A program made the translations under genes and the position numbers. DNA of 64,000 nucleotides from assembly GCA_018780805.1 (NCBI GenBank), contig JADMJD010000027.1:1-64000 (forward strand). Direction: 5' to 3'. How positions within the stretch are numbered: position 1 is the first letter of the stretch; each line of letters begins with the position of its first letter. Under the pieces are notes generated by a model. The model had not been told where the DNA came from and did not search any database. It worked only from the letters and a program-made list of their open reading frames with translations. This document shows positions 25,350-34,892 of this stretch, piece after piece. The DNA comes from Rubrivivax sp. (GTDB taxonomy: Bacteria; Pseudomonadota; Gammaproteobacteria; Burkholderiales; Burkholderiaceae_C).

Positions 25350-26051
25350 TCAGGGCGCCAGGTCGAACACCAGCACCTCGGCGTCTTCGCCGCGGCGCAG
25401 TTGCAGCAGGGTCTCACCGCGCAGCGTCAGCGCGTCACCGGCTTCGAGCCGCTGGTCGTTGACCTCGAGCCGGCCGCGCACCAGGTGCACGTAGGCAATG
25501 CGCGCCGGGTCCAGCGCCAGTTCAGCGGATTCTGCGCCCTCGAACAAACCGGCACGGATGCGCGCATCGGCGTGGATCGTCACCGCGCCTTCGGCGCCTT
25601 GCGGGTCGGCCACCAGGGCCAGGCGGCCGCGCTTGGCGGCCGGCGCAAAGGGCTTCTGTTCGTAGCCCGGGGCGATGCCGGCACGGTCGGGCAGGATCCA
25701 GATCTGCAGGAAATGCGTGGTCTGGTCGGGCGCGTGGTTGAACTCGCTGTGGCGCACGCCGGTGCCGGCGCTCATGCGCTGCACGTCACCCGGCAGGATG
25801 GCGCCGTCGTTGCCCATGCTGTCGCGGTGCGCCAGGGCGCCGTCGAGCACGTAGCTGACGATCTCCATGTCGCGGTGGCCGTGCGTGCCGAAGCCGGTGC
25901 CCGGGGCGATGCGGTCTTCGTTGATGACACGCAGGTTGCCCACGCCCATGTGGGCCGGGTCGTGGTAATCGGCGAACGAAAAGCTGTGATAACTCTTGAG
26001 CCAGCCGTGGTCGGCCAGGCCGCGATCGGAAGACTTGCGAAGCGTGATCAT
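25350..26051 (-). CDS. Pirin family protein
   Basis: The 233-residue protein is a bicupin of the pirin family. The N-terminal DHGWLKSYHSFSFADYHDP, the metal-site block GTGFGTHGHRDMEIVSYVLDG, and MSAGTGVRHSEFNH contain the conserved metal-binding His and Glu residues. Bacterial pirins include quercetin 2,3-dioxygenases, but many have other roles. ATG 26051 is preferred because AGGAG lies just upstream. It is divergent from a LysR regulator and upstream of a flavodoxin-type reductase. Confidence 0.93.
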   Translation of the reverse strand: MITLRKSSDRGLADHGWLKSYHSFSFADYHDPAHMGVGNLRVINEDRIAPGTGFGTHGHRDMEIVSYVLDGALAHRDSMGNDGAILPGDVQRMSAGTGVRHSEFNHAPDQTTHFLQIWILPDRAGIAPGYEQKPFAPAAKRGRLALVADPQGAEGAVTIHADARIRAGLFEGAESAELALDPARIAYVHLVRGRLEVNDQRLEAGDALTLRGETLLQLRRGEDAEVLVFDLAP

Positions 26052-26124
26052 GGTTGCTCTCCTGGTGAGCCCAGATGGTGCGCCCGGCCAGGCCCCGCCG
26101 GGCGGTGCCGACTTGATGACCGCG

Positions 26125-26139
26125 TTCAAGCCGTTTGAA
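26125..26139. promoter_or_regulatory. LysR-type T-N11-A box between lysR and pirin
   Basis: TTCAAGCCGTTTGAA is an inverted repeat with five-base arms and contains T-N11-A, the core of LysR-type operators. It sits 15 bases upstream of the LysR start codon, in the 102-base divergent gap. It is the natural candidate for autoregulation and for activation of the pirin-flavodoxin unit. Confidence 0.55.
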
Positions 26140-26153
26140 GGCGAAAATGCCGC

Positions 26154-27134
26154 ATGCCCGACCGCCGCAACGTCCTGACCCCCGAGGCCTTGTCCATGAT
26201 GGACACCATCGCCCGCACCGGCAGTTTTGCCGCCGCCGCGCGCGAGATGGGCAAGGTGCCCTCGGCCCTCACCTACAGCGTGCGCCAGCTCGAGGATGCG
26301 CTCGACGTGCTGCTGTTCGACCGCAGCTCACGCCAGGCCCAGCTCACCGCCGCCGGGACAGAGCTGCTGACCGAAGGCCGGCGCCTGCTGCAGGAGATGG
26401 ACGCGGTGGCCAACCGCGTGCGGCGCGTGGCCAGCGGCTGGGAGACAGAGCTGTCCATCAGCGTCGACGACATCCTGTCCACCACCACCTTGTTCGAGCT
26501 GGTCGAAGCCTTCAGCGGTGTCTGCGTTGAAGGGGCCACGCCCGGCTCCGGGCCCGGCACGCGGCTGCGCCTGCGCACCAACGTGCTGGCCGGCACCTGG
26601 GAGGCCCTGGTCTCGGGCCAGGCTGATCTGGCCATCGGTGTGGCGGGCGATTTTGCCAACCCGGGCGGCATCGAGCTGCGGCCGCTGGGCGACGTGAACT
26701 TTGTCTTCTGCGTGGCGCCGCACCACCCGCTGGCGCGCGCCACCGAACCGCTGACCCCGGAGGACCTGGTGCAGCACCGCGCCGTGGCCGTGGCCGACAC
26801 GGCCCAGCGGCTGTCACCCGTCACCGTGAACCTGCTGCCCGGCCAGGACGTGTTGACCGTGCCCAGCATGCGCATGAAGCTGGAGGCCTTGATCCGCGGC
26901 CTGGGGTGCGGTTACCTGCCCGAGCCGCTGGCGCGCCCGCACCTGCAGGCCGGCCGGCTGCTGAGCCGGCAGACGCCACGACAGGACACGCCCGCCCGGC
27001 TGTACTACGCGTGGCGCGCCGAACGCGGCGCAGTCGGCCTGGGCCGGGCGCTGCAGTGGTGGCTGACGCAGCTGGAGCAGCCCACGACGCAGAAGGCCTT
27101 GATCGAGCGCCAGGCGGGGCTGTTCCCCGGCTGA
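26154..27134 (+). CDS. LysR-family transcriptional regulator
   Basis: The 326-residue protein has an N-terminal winged helix-turn-helix (residues 8-67, [26 protein letters not shown]...SYSV type) and a substrate-binding-like effector domain (about 100-300). It contains a LysR-typical block [14 protein letters not shown] and [20 protein letters not shown]. It is divergent from the pirin-flavodoxin genes across a T-N11-A box, so it probably controls them. The effector is unknown. The gene ends 17 bases before gluQ. Confidence 0.93.
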   Translation: MPDRRNVLTPEALSMMDTIARTGSFAAAAREMGKVPSALTYSVRQLEDALDVLLFDRSSRQAQLTAAGTELLTEGRRLLQEMDAVANRVRRVASGWETELSISVDDILSTTTLFELVEAFSGVCVEGATPGSGPGTRLRLRTNVLAGTWEALVSGQADLAIGVAGDFANPGGIELRPLGDVNFVFCVAPHHPLARATEPLTPEDLVQHRAVAVADTAQRLSPVTVNLLPGQDVLTVPSMRMKLEALIRGLGCGYLPEPLARPHLQAGRLLSRQTPRQDTPARLYYAWRAERGAVGLGRALQWWLTQLEQPTTQKALIERQAGLFPG

Positions 27135-27151
27135 AGGCGCGTGGTCTGAGC

Positions 27152-28027
27152 GTGGTCTACCGCGGCCGTTTTGCGCCCTCGCCCACCGGGCCGCTGCACG
27201 CCGGCTCGCTGGTGGCGGCACTGGCCAGCTGGCTGGACGCCCGGGCCCATGGCGGCACCTGGGGGGTGCGCATCGAAGACGTGGACCGGCCGCGTTGCCC
27301 ACCCGGCACCGATCAGTTGATCCTGCAGCAGCTGGCCCGCTGTGGCCTGCTCCCGGACCAAACACCCTGGTGGCAATCCACCCGCGACGCCGCCTACGCG
27401 ACGGCCGCCGCGGCCTTGTTGGCCGCGGACCTGGCCTACCCCTGCGGCTGCACGCGCAAGGACATCGACGCCGCATTGGTGGCCCGTGGCATGGCGCATG
27501 AACGGTTCGCAGAGCGCCCCTACCCGGGCACCTGCCGCAACGGCCTGCACGGCAAGCGAGAGCGCGCGCTGCGGCTGCGTGTGCACGGCACGGTGCAATG
27601 GACCGATCGCCGCCTGGGGCCACAAACGCAGGACGTGGCCAGCGTGGTCGGTGACTTCGTGCTCAAACGCGCCGATGGCCTGTGGGCCTACCAACTGGCC
27701 GTGGTGGTGGACGACGCCGAACAAGGCATCACCCACGTGGTGCGCGGCGAGGACCTGGCCGACAACACCGCGCGTCAGATCCTGCTGCAGCGCGCGCTGG
27801 GCGTGGCCACGCCGGCCTACCTGCACTCCCCGCTGGTCCGCGGTGCCGACGGCCACAAGCTGTCCAAGCAGAACGGCGCCGCGGCGCTGGCCCTGCACGA
27901 CCCGGTGGCCGCGTTGCAAGCGGCGGCGGCCGTGCTCGGCCTGCCGGCGATGGAGGCGGCGACGCCACAAACTTGGCTGTTGCAGGCGGTGCCCGCCTGG
28001 GCTGGCATGATGCGCATCCCATTTTGA
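27152..28027 (+). CDS. gluQ: Glutamyl-Q tRNA(Asp) synthetase
   Basis: The 291-residue protein is a truncated glutamyl-tRNA synthetase lacking the anticodon domain, as in GluQRS. It has the HIGH-like [11 protein letters not shown] near the N-terminus, the zinc cysteines in YPCGCTRKD and [18 protein letters not shown], and the KMSKS-like HKLSKQN. It attaches glutamate to queuosine in tRNA(Asp). The start is a GTG at 27152; no ATG fits the conserved N-terminus. It follows lysR by 17 bases. Confidence 0.94.
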   Translation: MVYRGRFAPSPTGPLHAGSLVAALASWLDARAHGGTWGVRIEDVDRPRCPPGTDQLILQQLARCGLLPDQTPWWQSTRDAAYATAAAALLAADLAYPCGCTRKDIDAALVARGMAHERFAERPYPGTCRNGLHGKRERALRLRVHGTVQWTDRRLGPQTQDVASVVGDFVLKRADGLWAYQLAVVVDDAEQGITHVVRGEDLADNTARQILLQRALGVATPAYLHSPLVRGADGHKLSKQNGAAALALHDPVAALQAAAAVLGLPAMEAATPQTWLLQAVPAWAGMMRIPF

Positions 28028-28038
28028 GGAGCGACCTG

Positions 28039-28395
28039 ATGATCACCACCCCCAGCGGCCTGCAGTTTGAGGACACCGTGACCGGCAGCGGCGCCGTCGC
28101 GGCCAAGGGCCAGCGTGTGCGTGTGCACTACACGGGCTGGCTCTACGACCCGAGCGCGGCCAACAACCGCGGCAAGAAGTTCGATTCCAGCAAGGACCGG
28201 GGCGACCCGTTTGCCTTCCCGCTCGGCGCCGGCCACGTCATCGGCGGCTGGGACGAGGGTGTGCAGGGCATGGCCGTCGGCGGCACCCGTGTGCTGCTGA
28301 TCCCGCCCGAGCTGGGCTACGGCGCACGTGGCGCCGGCGGGGTGATCCCGCCGAACGCCACGCTGGTGTTCGAGGTGGACCTGCTGGGCGTCTGA
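28039..28395 (+). CDS. FKBP-type peptidyl-prolyl cis-trans isomerase
   Basis: The 118-residue single-domain protein shows the complete FKBP fold: [42 protein letters not shown] and [13 protein letters not shown]. There is no signal peptide, so it acts in the cytosol to accelerate proline isomerisation. A GAGGAG site precedes ATG 28039. It begins 11 bases after gluQ and is probably in the same transcript. The insertion AANNRGK in the first loop is common in betaproteobacterial members. Confidence 0.95.
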   Translation: MITTPSGLQFEDTVTGSGAVAAKGQRVRVHYTGWLYDPSAANNRGKKFDSSKDRGDPFAFPLGAGHVIGGWDEGVQGMAVGGTRVLLIPPELGYGARGAGGVIPPNATLVFEVDLLGV

Positions 28396-28422
28396 GCGAC
28401 GGCAGGCACCACCTTCGGCGCG

Positions 28423-29781
28423 TCAGCGCCGGGGGCCGCGGGCCGGGAAACCGCCCACCGGGTGCTCGGCACGGCGCGGGCCACCGCGCAGCTCGATGCC
28501 ACGCGGATCACCGGCCGGACCCATCGGACGGCCCTGGCCACGCGGCTCGAACCGCGGCGCGCTGCGCGGGCCGAAACCAGGGCGCGCGCCGGCCGGGCGG
28601 CCTTCCGCCATCGGCGGACGCTTGGGCTCCAGGCCTTCGATCACGGCGTTCGGGATGCGCTGCGTCGTGAAGTGTTCGATGCGGCGCACCATGCCGGTGT
28701 CGCGGCGCTCGGCCAGCGTCACCGCCAGGCCGGCGCGGCCGGCACGGCCGGTGCGGCCGATGCGGTGCACGTAGTCTTCGGCCTTCATCGGCAGGCCGTA
28801 GTTGATCACGTGGCTGATCGTCGGCACGTCGATGCCCCGTGCAGCCACGTCGGTGGCCACCAGCACACGCAGATCGCGTGAACGCAGGCCTTGCAGCACG
28901 CGGTTGCGGCGGCCTTGCGGCATGCCGCCGTGCAAGGACGCCACACGGTGGCCAAACTCGGCCAGGCGGTCGGCCAGCCAGTCGGCGTCACGCTGGGTGC
29001 TGGTGAAGATCAGCGCCTGGTCGACGGCGCTGTCGGCCAGGATGTGGTCCAGCAGCGCGTCCTTGTGGCGGCCGTCGTCGGCCCAGTGCAGGCGCTGTTC
29101 GATGTCGGCATGGGCTTCGGTGTGCGACGCGACGTCGATGCGTTGCGGGTCGCGCAGCAGGCTCTGCGCCAGACGGCCCACGTGGCCACCGAAGGTGGCG
29201 CTGAACATCACGGTCTGGCGCTTTTCCGGCAGCGCCGAGGCGATGTGCTGGATGTCTTCGATGAAACCCATGTCCAGCATGCGGTCGGCTTCGTCGAGCA
29301 CCAGCATCTGCACGTTGGCCAGCACGGCCTTGCCGCTGGACATGTGGTCCATCAGGCGGCCGGGGGTGGCGATCAGCAGGTCCAGCGGGCCACGCAGGGC
29401 CTTCAGCTGGGCCGGGTACGGCACACCGCCGACGATGGTGGCCACACGCAGGCCGGGGATGTGGCGGCCATAGGCCGAGGCGGCCTGGGCCACCTGCATC
29501 GCGAGTTCACGCGTCGGGGCCAGCACCAGCACACGCGGGCCGTGCACGGTGAAGCGGTCGCGCTTCTGGGTGTCGTCGGCACGGGCCGCGATCACGAGTT
29601 CGAGCGCGGGCAGCACGAAGCTGGCGGTCTTGCCGCTGCCTGTGCTGGAAGAGACCATCAGGTCACGGCCGGCCATCGCAGCCGGAATGGCCTGCTGCTG
29701 CACCGGGGTGGCGGTCTGGTAGCCGGCGTCGGCAATGGCGCGCGTCAGGCGCTCGTTCAGGTTCAGGGCGTCAAAGTTCAC
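28423..29781 (-). CDS. DEAD-box ATP-dependent RNA helicase (RhlE-like)
   Basis: The 452-residue protein has all helicase motifs: the Q motif with TPVQQQAIP, SSSTGSGKT, APTRELAMQ, LDEADRMLDMG, MFSATF, IFTSTQRDADWLAD, VATDVAARGID and HRIGRTGRAG. A basic Gly/Pro/Arg-rich tail (from about residue 385) is typical of RhlE-type helicases. It remodels ribosomal or other structured RNA. The conserved start VNFDALNLNERL places translation at GTG 29781; the open frame extends upstream but is not conserved-looking. A long structured leader precedes the gene. Confidence 0.93.
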   Translation of the reverse strand: MNFDALNLNERLTRAIADAGYQTATPVQQQAIPAAMAGRDLMVSSSTGSGKTASFVLPALELVIAARADDTQKRDRFTVHGPRVLVLAPTRELAMQVAQAASAYGRHIPGLRVATIVGGVPYPAQLKALRGPLDLLIATPGRLMDHMSSGKAVLANVQMLVLDEADRMLDMGFIEDIQHIASALPEKRQTVMFSATFGGHVGRLAQSLLRDPQRIDVASHTEAHADIEQRLHWADDGRHKDALLDHILADSAVDQALIFTSTQRDADWLADRLAEFGHRVASLHGGMPQGRRNRVLQGLRSRDLRVLVATDVAARGIDVPTISHVINYGLPMKAEDYVHRIGRTGRAGRAGLAVTLAERRDTGMVRRIEHFTTQRIPNAVIEGLEPKRPPMAEGRPAGARPGFGPRSAPRFEPRGQGRPMGPAGDPRGIELRGGPRRAEHPVGGFPARGPRR

Positions 29782-30030
29782 GTCGTTCGCTTTCAAGGGC
29801 AACGCGGATGCCGAGCAGGCAAACGCGCCGGTGCCCACCTGGCTGTGCAGGTGGCACCTGGGGTGAGTCGCTGGATTGGGGAGGGAACCCGTAATCGGGG
29901 GCGACGGCATCGCCGCCGACCGCAGTGGAACAAGAGCACCCATGAGGCTTTCGCCGAACGGGCTTCCTGCCGCTGCGCTTCACGCCGATGAGAACGAAGG
30001 CGTGGTCAGAGGGGATGAGCTGAGCCCACG
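29782..30030 (-). promoter_or_regulatory. Long structured leader of the RNA helicase gene
   Basis: About 245 bases separate a minus-strand TATACT (-10-like, 30037-30032) from the helicase GTG start. The segment contains a strong hairpin (GGTGCCACCTG pairing with CAGGTGGGCACC, 29858-29830, one bulged base) and no convincing gene. Long leaders are common in cold-inducible or autoregulated helicase genes, so this may be a regulatory RNA element. The rest of the 465-base gap up to 30246 shows a plus-strand TACACT at 30071 that could serve the next gene. Confidence 0.4.
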
Positions 30031-30246
30031 AGTATAACTACATTCGGGTTTTCGCGTAGAACTTTCGCGCTACACTGGTCGCCGGTCGGCAGTTCACCCA
30101 GGCGTTGCCGCGTGGTCACCACGTGCTAAACCTGCCCACAGACACCCGCCCCAGGACCACCATCATGGCGGGTGCCGGGCCGGAAGACGGCAACCACCGG
30201 CGGCCCGGCCACGGGCATCGGCACCTGCTGCGATGGAGAACCGTCC

Positions 30247-30798
30247 ATGCCTTCCGAATCCGTGCCCTTCGTGGTGCCCGACCTCTCGTCCTTCGCACGC
30301 GCCCTGGGCGCGGCGCTCAAGACCCGCCATGCCCAGACACCCGAGCCGCCCGGCCATGTGGAAACGCTGAACCTGGTGGCCCGTGCGCTGGGCCACCGCA
30401 ACGTGCAGAGCCTGCGCGCCGGTCTGCGCGCACCATCCCCCGCGCCGGCCGAACCGCCGCCGCCGACGCCCTTGAGTGCCAACGCCCGCAAGGCGCTGCA
30501 GCAGTTCGATGCGCAGGGCCGGCTGCTGCGCTGGCCGAACAAGTTCACCGTGCAGAAGATGGCGATGTGGATCCTGTGGACCCATTTCGACGCCAAGCGG
30601 CTCTACACCGAGCGTGAGGTCAACACCATCCTGAAGGCGGCCAATGCCTTCGGCGACCATGTCACGCTGCGGCGCGAGCTCATCAACCACGGCCTGATGA
30701 CACGCAAGAGCGACTGCTCCGAGTACCGCAAGCTGGCCGCGCGGCCCGACGATGAGATCCGCGCGCTGTTGCACGCGTGGCGGGCGCGCCCGCGCTGA
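30247..30798 (+). CDS. DUF2087 domain protein
   Basis: The 183-residue protein has a variable N-terminus (about 75 residues, including a Pro-rich linker). The C-terminal DUF2087 domain (about 80-165) has RLLRWPNKFTVQKMAMWILW, FDAKRLYTEREVNTIL and LRRELINHGLMTRKSDCSEYRKL. DUF2087 resembles a winged-helix domain and may act in transcription or RNA biology; this is not established. ATG 30247 is chosen for the GGAG site just upstream. It stands alone between two leftward genes. Confidence 0.85.
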   Translation: MPSESVPFVVPDLSSFARALGAALKTRHAQTPEPPGHVETLNLVARALGHRNVQSLRAGLRAPSPAPAEPPPPTPLSANARKALQQFDAQGRLLRWPNKFTVQKMAMWILWTHFDAKRLYTEREVNTILKAANAFGDHVTLRRELINHGLMTRKSDCSEYRKLAARPDDEIRALLHAWRARPR

Positions 30799-30822
30799 CG
30801 ACCGCGCCGACTTCAGCGCCGA

Positions 30823-31383
30823 CTACAGCGCCAGCAGGTGCGTGCGGTAGTGGATCAGTTCGTCGATAGATTCGTGGATGTCGGCCAGCGCGGTGTGGGC
30901 CTGGGCTTTCTTGAAACCTTCCAGCGCGGCCGGCTTCCAGCGTTTGGCCAGTTCCTTCAGCGTGCTGACGTCCAGGTTGCGGTAGTGGAAAAAGGCCTCC
31001 AGACCCGGCATGTCCTTGGCCAGGAAACGCCGGTCCTGGCAGATGGAGTTGCCGCACATCGGGCTCTTGCCCTTGGGCACGTAACGCTGCAGGAAGGTGA
31101 TCACTTCGCGCTCGGCCGCCGCTTCGTCGATGGTCGACGCCTTCACCCGGTCGGTCAGGCCGCTTTTGCCATGCGTGCCCTTGTTCCAGTTGTCCATGCC
31201 GTCGAGCACGGCGTCGCTCTGGTGGATGGCAAACACCGGACCCTCCACACGCACCGTCAGCAGCGGGTCGGTGACCACCACGGCGACCTCGATGATGCGG
31301 TCGTTGACCGTGTCCAGGCCCGTCATCTCCAGGTCGATCCAGACCAGGTTGTGTTCGCTGCTGGGCAAGGTGTTGTCGGTCAT
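30823..31383 (-). CDS. orn: Oligoribonuclease
   Basis: The 186-residue protein matches Orn of the DEDDh exonuclease family. Asp17 and Glu19 in [10 protein letters not shown], the [13 protein letters not shown] block, the [16 protein letters not shown] block and the final [14 protein letters not shown] give the four acidic residues and the catalytic His. It degrades two- to five-nucleotide RNAs, including pGpG from cyclic di-GMP turnover. It is a single gene divergent from the M48 peptidase gene. Confidence 0.97.
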   Translation of the reverse strand: MTDNTLPSSEHNLVWIDLEMTGLDTVNDRIIEVAVVVTDPLLTVRVEGPVFAIHQSDAVLDGMDNWNKGTHGKSGLTDRVKASTIDEAAAEREVITFLQRYVPKGKSPMCGNSICQDRRFLAKDMPGLEAFFHYRNLDVSTLKELAKRWKPAALEGFKKAQAHTALADIHESIDELIHYRTHLLAL

Positions 31384-31439
31384 GGTGTGCTGCGCTGGAC
31401 AAAGCCGGGATTCTCGCCCAAGCCTACACTCCGCACCCG

Positions 31440-32702
31440 ATGCAAGCTTCCACCGTCTCGCTGGCCTTTGCCGCCGCCCTGCTGGCTTCGCTGGCCCTGA
31501 AGTTCTGGCTCGCCACGCGCCAGATGCGCCATGTGGCGGCCCACCGGGACCGCGTGCCCGCCGCTTTTGCAGGCACCGTCAGCGCCGAGGCCCACCGCAA
31601 GGCGGCCGACTACACACTCGCCAAAGGACGGCTGGGCCTGGTGTCGATGGCGTTTGGCACCGCGGTGCTGCTGGGCTGGACACTGCTGGGTGGGCTGGAC
31701 GCGCTGAACAACGTCGTGCGCGACGTGGTGCAGCCGCAATTTGGCGGCCTGGCCTACCAGCTGGCGCTGCTGAGCGCCTTCACCGCCATCGGCGCGTTGA
31801 TCGAACTGCCCTTCGACTGGATCGCCACCTTCCGCATCGAACAGCGCTTCGGCTTCAACCGCAGCACACCGGCGCTGTTCCTGGCCGACCTGGCCAAGGG
31901 CACCGGCGTGGCGCTGCTGATCGGGCTGCCGCTGGCGGCCCTGGTGCTGTGGATCATGGGTGCGTCGGGCGGGCTGTGGTGGCTCTGGGCCTGGGGCGCC
32001 TGGGTCGGCTTCAACCTGCTGCTGATGGTGATCTACCCGACCGTGATCGCGCCACTCTTCAACAAATTCGAGCCGCTGGCCGATGCCGGCCTGGCTGCGC
32101 GGGTGCAGGCGCTGATGCAGCGCTGCGGCTTTGCCGCCAAGGGCCTGTTCGTGATGGACGGCAGCAAACGCTCGGCCCACGGCAACGCCTATTTCACCGG
32201 CCTAGGCGCAGCCAAACGGGTCGTGTTCTTCGATACCCTGCTGTCGCGCCTGACGCCGGGCGAGGTAGAGGCTGTGCTGGCCCACGAGCTCGGTCACTTC
32301 AAGCGCCGCCATGTGCAAAAGCGCATGGCGCTGATCTTTGGCGCCAGCCTGGCTGGGCTGGCCCTGCTGGGCTGGCTGGCCGGCCAGAGCGGCTTTTACG
32401 CCGGCCTGGGCGTGGCGCCCAACCTGTCGGCGCCGAACGACGCGCTGGCGCTGATCTTGTTCATGCTGGCGCTGCCGCCCTTTGGTTTTTTTGCGACGCC
32501 GCTGGGTGCGCAGCTGTCGCGCCGGCACGAGTTCGAGGCCGACGCCTACGCCTGTGCGCAGGCCGATGGCCGGGACCTGGCCAGCGCGCTGATCAAGCTG
32601 CACGAGGACAACGCATCCACGCTGACCCCGGACCCCTGGTACGCCCGGTTCTATTACTCGCACCCGCCAGCGGTCGAACGGCTCGCGGCGCTGTCCCGAT
32701 GA
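31440..32702 (+). CDS. M48 family (Ste24-type) membrane metallopeptidase
   Basis: The 420-residue protein has about seven membrane segments and the zinc motif HELGH (residues 282-286) with the third ligand in [11 protein letters not shown]. The [18 protein letters not shown] block is typical of CAAX-protease-like Ste24 homologues. It sits in the inner membrane and is expected to cleave membrane or misfolded proteins. Its stop overlaps the next gene's start by four bases (ATGA), and that gene overlaps rsgA likewise, giving a three-gene coupled unit. Confidence 0.94.
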   Translation: MQASTVSLAFAAALLASLALKFWLATRQMRHVAAHRDRVPAAFAGTVSAEAHRKAADYTLAKGRLGLVSMAFGTAVLLGWTLLGGLDALNNVVRDVVQPQFGGLAYQLALLSAFTAIGALIELPFDWIATFRIEQRFGFNRSTPALFLADLAKGTGVALLIGLPLAALVLWIMGASGGLWWLWAWGAWVGFNLLLMVIYPTVIAPLFNKFEPLADAGLAARVQALMQRCGFAAKGLFVMDGSKRSAHGNAYFTGLGAAKRVVFFDTLLSRLTPGEVEAVLAHELGHFKRRHVQKRMALIFGASLAGLALLGWLAGQSGFYAGLGVAPNLSAPNDALALILFMLALPPFGFFATPLGAQLSRRHEFEADAYACAQADGRDLASALIKLHEDNASTLTPDPWYARFYYSHPPAVERLAALSR

Positions 32703-32983
32703 AGCCCGTGGCCCTGACCGACGCCGAGGTCGACGCCCGCCTGACCGGGGGCTGGCAGCGTGTGGACGGTGCGCTGCAGAAGAGCTTCCGTTTCCCGGAC
32801 TACCACCACACGCTGGCCTTCGTGAACGCCGTCGCCTGGATCGCGCACCGGGCCGACCACCACCCCGACCTGTCGGTGCACTACAACCGCTGCGTGGTGC
32901 GCTACAGCACCCACGACGCGGGTGGCATCAGCGAACGCGACTTCACGGCCACCGCGGCGGTGGACGCCTTGGGCGCCACTTGA
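32699..32983 (+). CDS. 4a-hydroxytetrahydrobiopterin dehydratase (pterin carbinolamine dehydratase)
   Basis: The 94-residue protein has the family signature in HRADHHPDLSVHYNRCVVRY, with the catalytic His pair and downstream HDAGGISERD. The enzyme dehydrates 4a-hydroxytetrahydrobiopterin formed by aromatic amino acid hydroxylases, though many bacteria with this protein lack them. No phenylalanine hydroxylase is in the window. It is coupled by four-base overlaps to the M48 peptidase upstream and to rsgA downstream. Confidence 0.93.
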   Translation: MKPVALTDAEVDARLTGGWQRVDGALQKSFRFPDYHHTLAFVNAVAWIAHRADHHPDLSVHYNRCVVRYSTHDAGGISERDFTATAAVDALGAT

Positions 32984-33870
32984 ACATCGGCCTGGTCGTC
33001 GCGGCGCATGGTCGACACCTGGTCGTCGAATCACCCGACCGGCAGCGCCGCCTGTGCCATTTGCGTGGCAAGAAGAGCGAAGCGGTCGTCGGCGACCGCG
33101 CCCGCTGGGCCGCCACCGGCGACGAAGGGGTGGTCGAAGCGCTGGAACCGCGCCGCAACCTGCTCTACCGCCAGGACGAGTGGCGCAGCAAGGCCTTTGC
33201 CGCCAACCTGGACCGCATCCTGATGCTGGTCTGCGGCGAGCCGATGTTCAGCGAATCGCAGCTCACGCGCGCGCTCGTGGCCGCCGCGCAGGCCGGCATC
33301 GAGGTGGCCATCGGCCTCAACAAGGTGGACCTGCCGCAGGCCGAGCTGGCCCGCCAGCGCCTGGCGCCGTACCGCAAGATGGGTGTCGAGGTGCTGGAGC
33401 TGGCGCTGAAGACCCGGCCCGATGAGGCCGTGGCCTTGTTGGCGCCGTGGCTGGCCGGCCGCACGACCCTGGTGCTGGGCCCCAGCGGTGCCGGCAAGAG
33501 CACCTTGATTAACCGCATGGTGCCGGCGGCCGACGCGCAGGTGGGCGAGATCTCCATGGCCCTGGGCACTGGGCGCCATACCACCACCAGCACCCGCTGG
33601 TACTGGCTGGGAGAGACGGCCGAAGCTGGCGCCTTGATCGATTCACCCGGTTTCCAGGCCTTCGGACTGCACCATGTGCCGCCCGAAGACCTGGCCGCAC
33701 GCATGCCCGATCTGGCGCCCTACCTGGGCCAGTGCCGCTTCTACAACTGCACGCACCGCCACGAACCCGGTTGCGCGCTGCGGGCGGCACTGGAACGCGG
33801 CGAGATCGACAGCAGCCGCTGGCGCATCTACGGCGAGATCTACGACGAGCTGAGCGCGCCGAAATACTGA
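32980..33870 (+). CDS. rsgA: Ribosome small subunit-dependent GTPase RsgA
   Basis: The 296-residue protein has an N-terminal OB-like domain, a circularly permuted GTPase domain with the guanine-binding LNKVDL before the P-loop GPSGAGKST, and a C-terminal zinc knuckle in QCRFYNCTHRHEPGC. It acts in late maturation of the 30S subunit. The start is a TTG at 32980, overlapping the preceding stop; no later ATG or GTG preserves the conserved N-terminus (MNIGLVVAAHGRHLVV). The last codon lies in a palindrome shared with the convergent gene. Confidence 0.95.
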   Translation: MNIGLVVAAHGRHLVVESPDRQRRLCHLRGKKSEAVVGDRARWAATGDEGVVEALEPRRNLLYRQDEWRSKAFAANLDRILMLVCGEPMFSESQLTRALVAAAQAGIEVAIGLNKVDLPQAELARQRLAPYRKMGVEVLELALKTRPDEAVALLAPWLAGRTTLVLGPSGAGKSTLINRMVPAADAQVGEISMALGTGRHTTTSTRWYWLGETAEAGALIDSPGFQAFGLHHVPPEDLAARMPDLAPYLGQCRFYNCTHRHEPGCALRAALERGEIDSSRWRIYGEIYDELSAPKY

Positions 33871-33880
33871 ACCGGTTCAG
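33867..33880. repeat. Perfect 14-base palindrome over two convergent stop codons
   Basis: CTGAACCGGTTCAG reads the same on both strands. It contains the rsgA stop (TGA, 33868-33870) and the stop of the convergent CobD-like gene (33877-33879). It is too short to be a good terminator and has no T run. Confidence 0.6.
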
Positions 33881-34866
33881 CCGACCAGGTTGGCCAGGCT
33901 CAGCAGCGCCAGCAGCAGCAGCCACAGCAGGACCGAGCGCCACACCAGCGCCACCACCGACTGCAAATGGCCCAGCTGCGGCGGCGCACCGGGTGTGGAG
34001 CCGTCGGCGCTGGCGTGGTCGGTCTCCACGCCGCTGGCGAAGGTCTTGGACCGGTCGGGTGTGACCCCAGGCGCCGCCGTGCCGCCCAACTGCACACCCA
34101 CGGCGCCGGCCGCGGCGGCCAGGATGATGCCTTCGTTGGCGTGGCGCCAGAGCACGGCGTCGCGCCGCCAGCCGGCGACAGCTTCTTCGAAGTTGCCCAC
34201 CACTGCAAAACCGAAGGCCGTCAGGCGTGCCGGCACGTGGTCGATGCGGTTGAAGGCCAGCCGGGCCACGGCCAGCAGGCTTTCGTTGCCGACCGCGTCC
34301 ATCGCACGGTGGCGGTAGCCCCAGTAGCGGCTGGCGAACTCGGCCATGCGGTAGACCACGGCGCCCAGCGGCCCCAGGCCAAACGCGGCCAGCACCACGA
34401 ACCAGAAAAACACGCCGAAGACATGGCGGTGTGCGGCCAGCAGCGAATGTTCGATGACGTGGCGCAGCAACTCGGTGCGCGGCAGTTCGCTCGCGTCCAG
34501 GTGGCGCCACTCGGCCAGCAGGCGGCGCGCCTCGGGTTCGTCGCCGCGGGTGAGCGCCTCGCGGATGTCGGTGAAGAAGTGGCTGAACTGGCGGAAACCC
34601 AGCGTCAGGTACAGCAGCGCCACGTTCAGCGCCAGCGCGCCGATGGCGCTGTACTGCTTGACCACCCACCACAGGCCGAACATCGCCAACGACGGCGCGA
34701 GCACACCCACGGTCCAGACGATCCACGCGTGGTGTGGTTTGCCGGCGTCGAAATGGCGCCCGGTCCAGGCCACCCAGCCGCGCAGCAGGTGATGCACCGG
34801 GTTGTCACGCGGGAGGGGTTTGACCTGCTCGATCAGCAGCGCGAACAGGACCGCAAAGAAACTCAT
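33877..34866 (-). CDS. CobD/CbiB family membrane protein
   Basis: The 329-residue protein resembles the CobD/CbiB family: N-terminal ALLIEQVKPLP, several membrane segments, ESLLAVARLAFNRIDHVPARLTAFGFAVVG (core NRIDHVPARLTAF) and a C-terminal membrane anchor. In cobalamin synthesis CobD attaches aminopropanol to cobyric acid. No other cobalamin gene is here, and betaproteobacterial copies beside housekeeping genes are often annotated only to family level, so the role is uncertain. Confidence 0.82.
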   Translation of the reverse strand: MSFFAVLFALLIEQVKPLPRDNPVHHLLRGWVAWTGRHFDAGKPHHAWIVWTVGVLAPSLAMFGLWWVVKQYSAIGALALNVALLYLTLGFRQFSHFFTDIREALTRGDEPEARRLLAEWRHLDASELPRTELLRHVIEHSLLAAHRHVFGVFFWFVVLAAFGLGPLGAVVYRMAEFASRYWGYRHRAMDAVGNESLLAVARLAFNRIDHVPARLTAFGFAVVGNFEEAVAGWRRDAVLWRHANEGIILAAAAGAVGVQLGGTAAPGVTPDRSKTFASGVETDHASADGSTPGAPPQLGHLQSVVALVWRSVLLWLLLLALLSLANLVG

Positions 34867-34892
34867 CGCCCGCGATCTTAACGGCGCACGCT

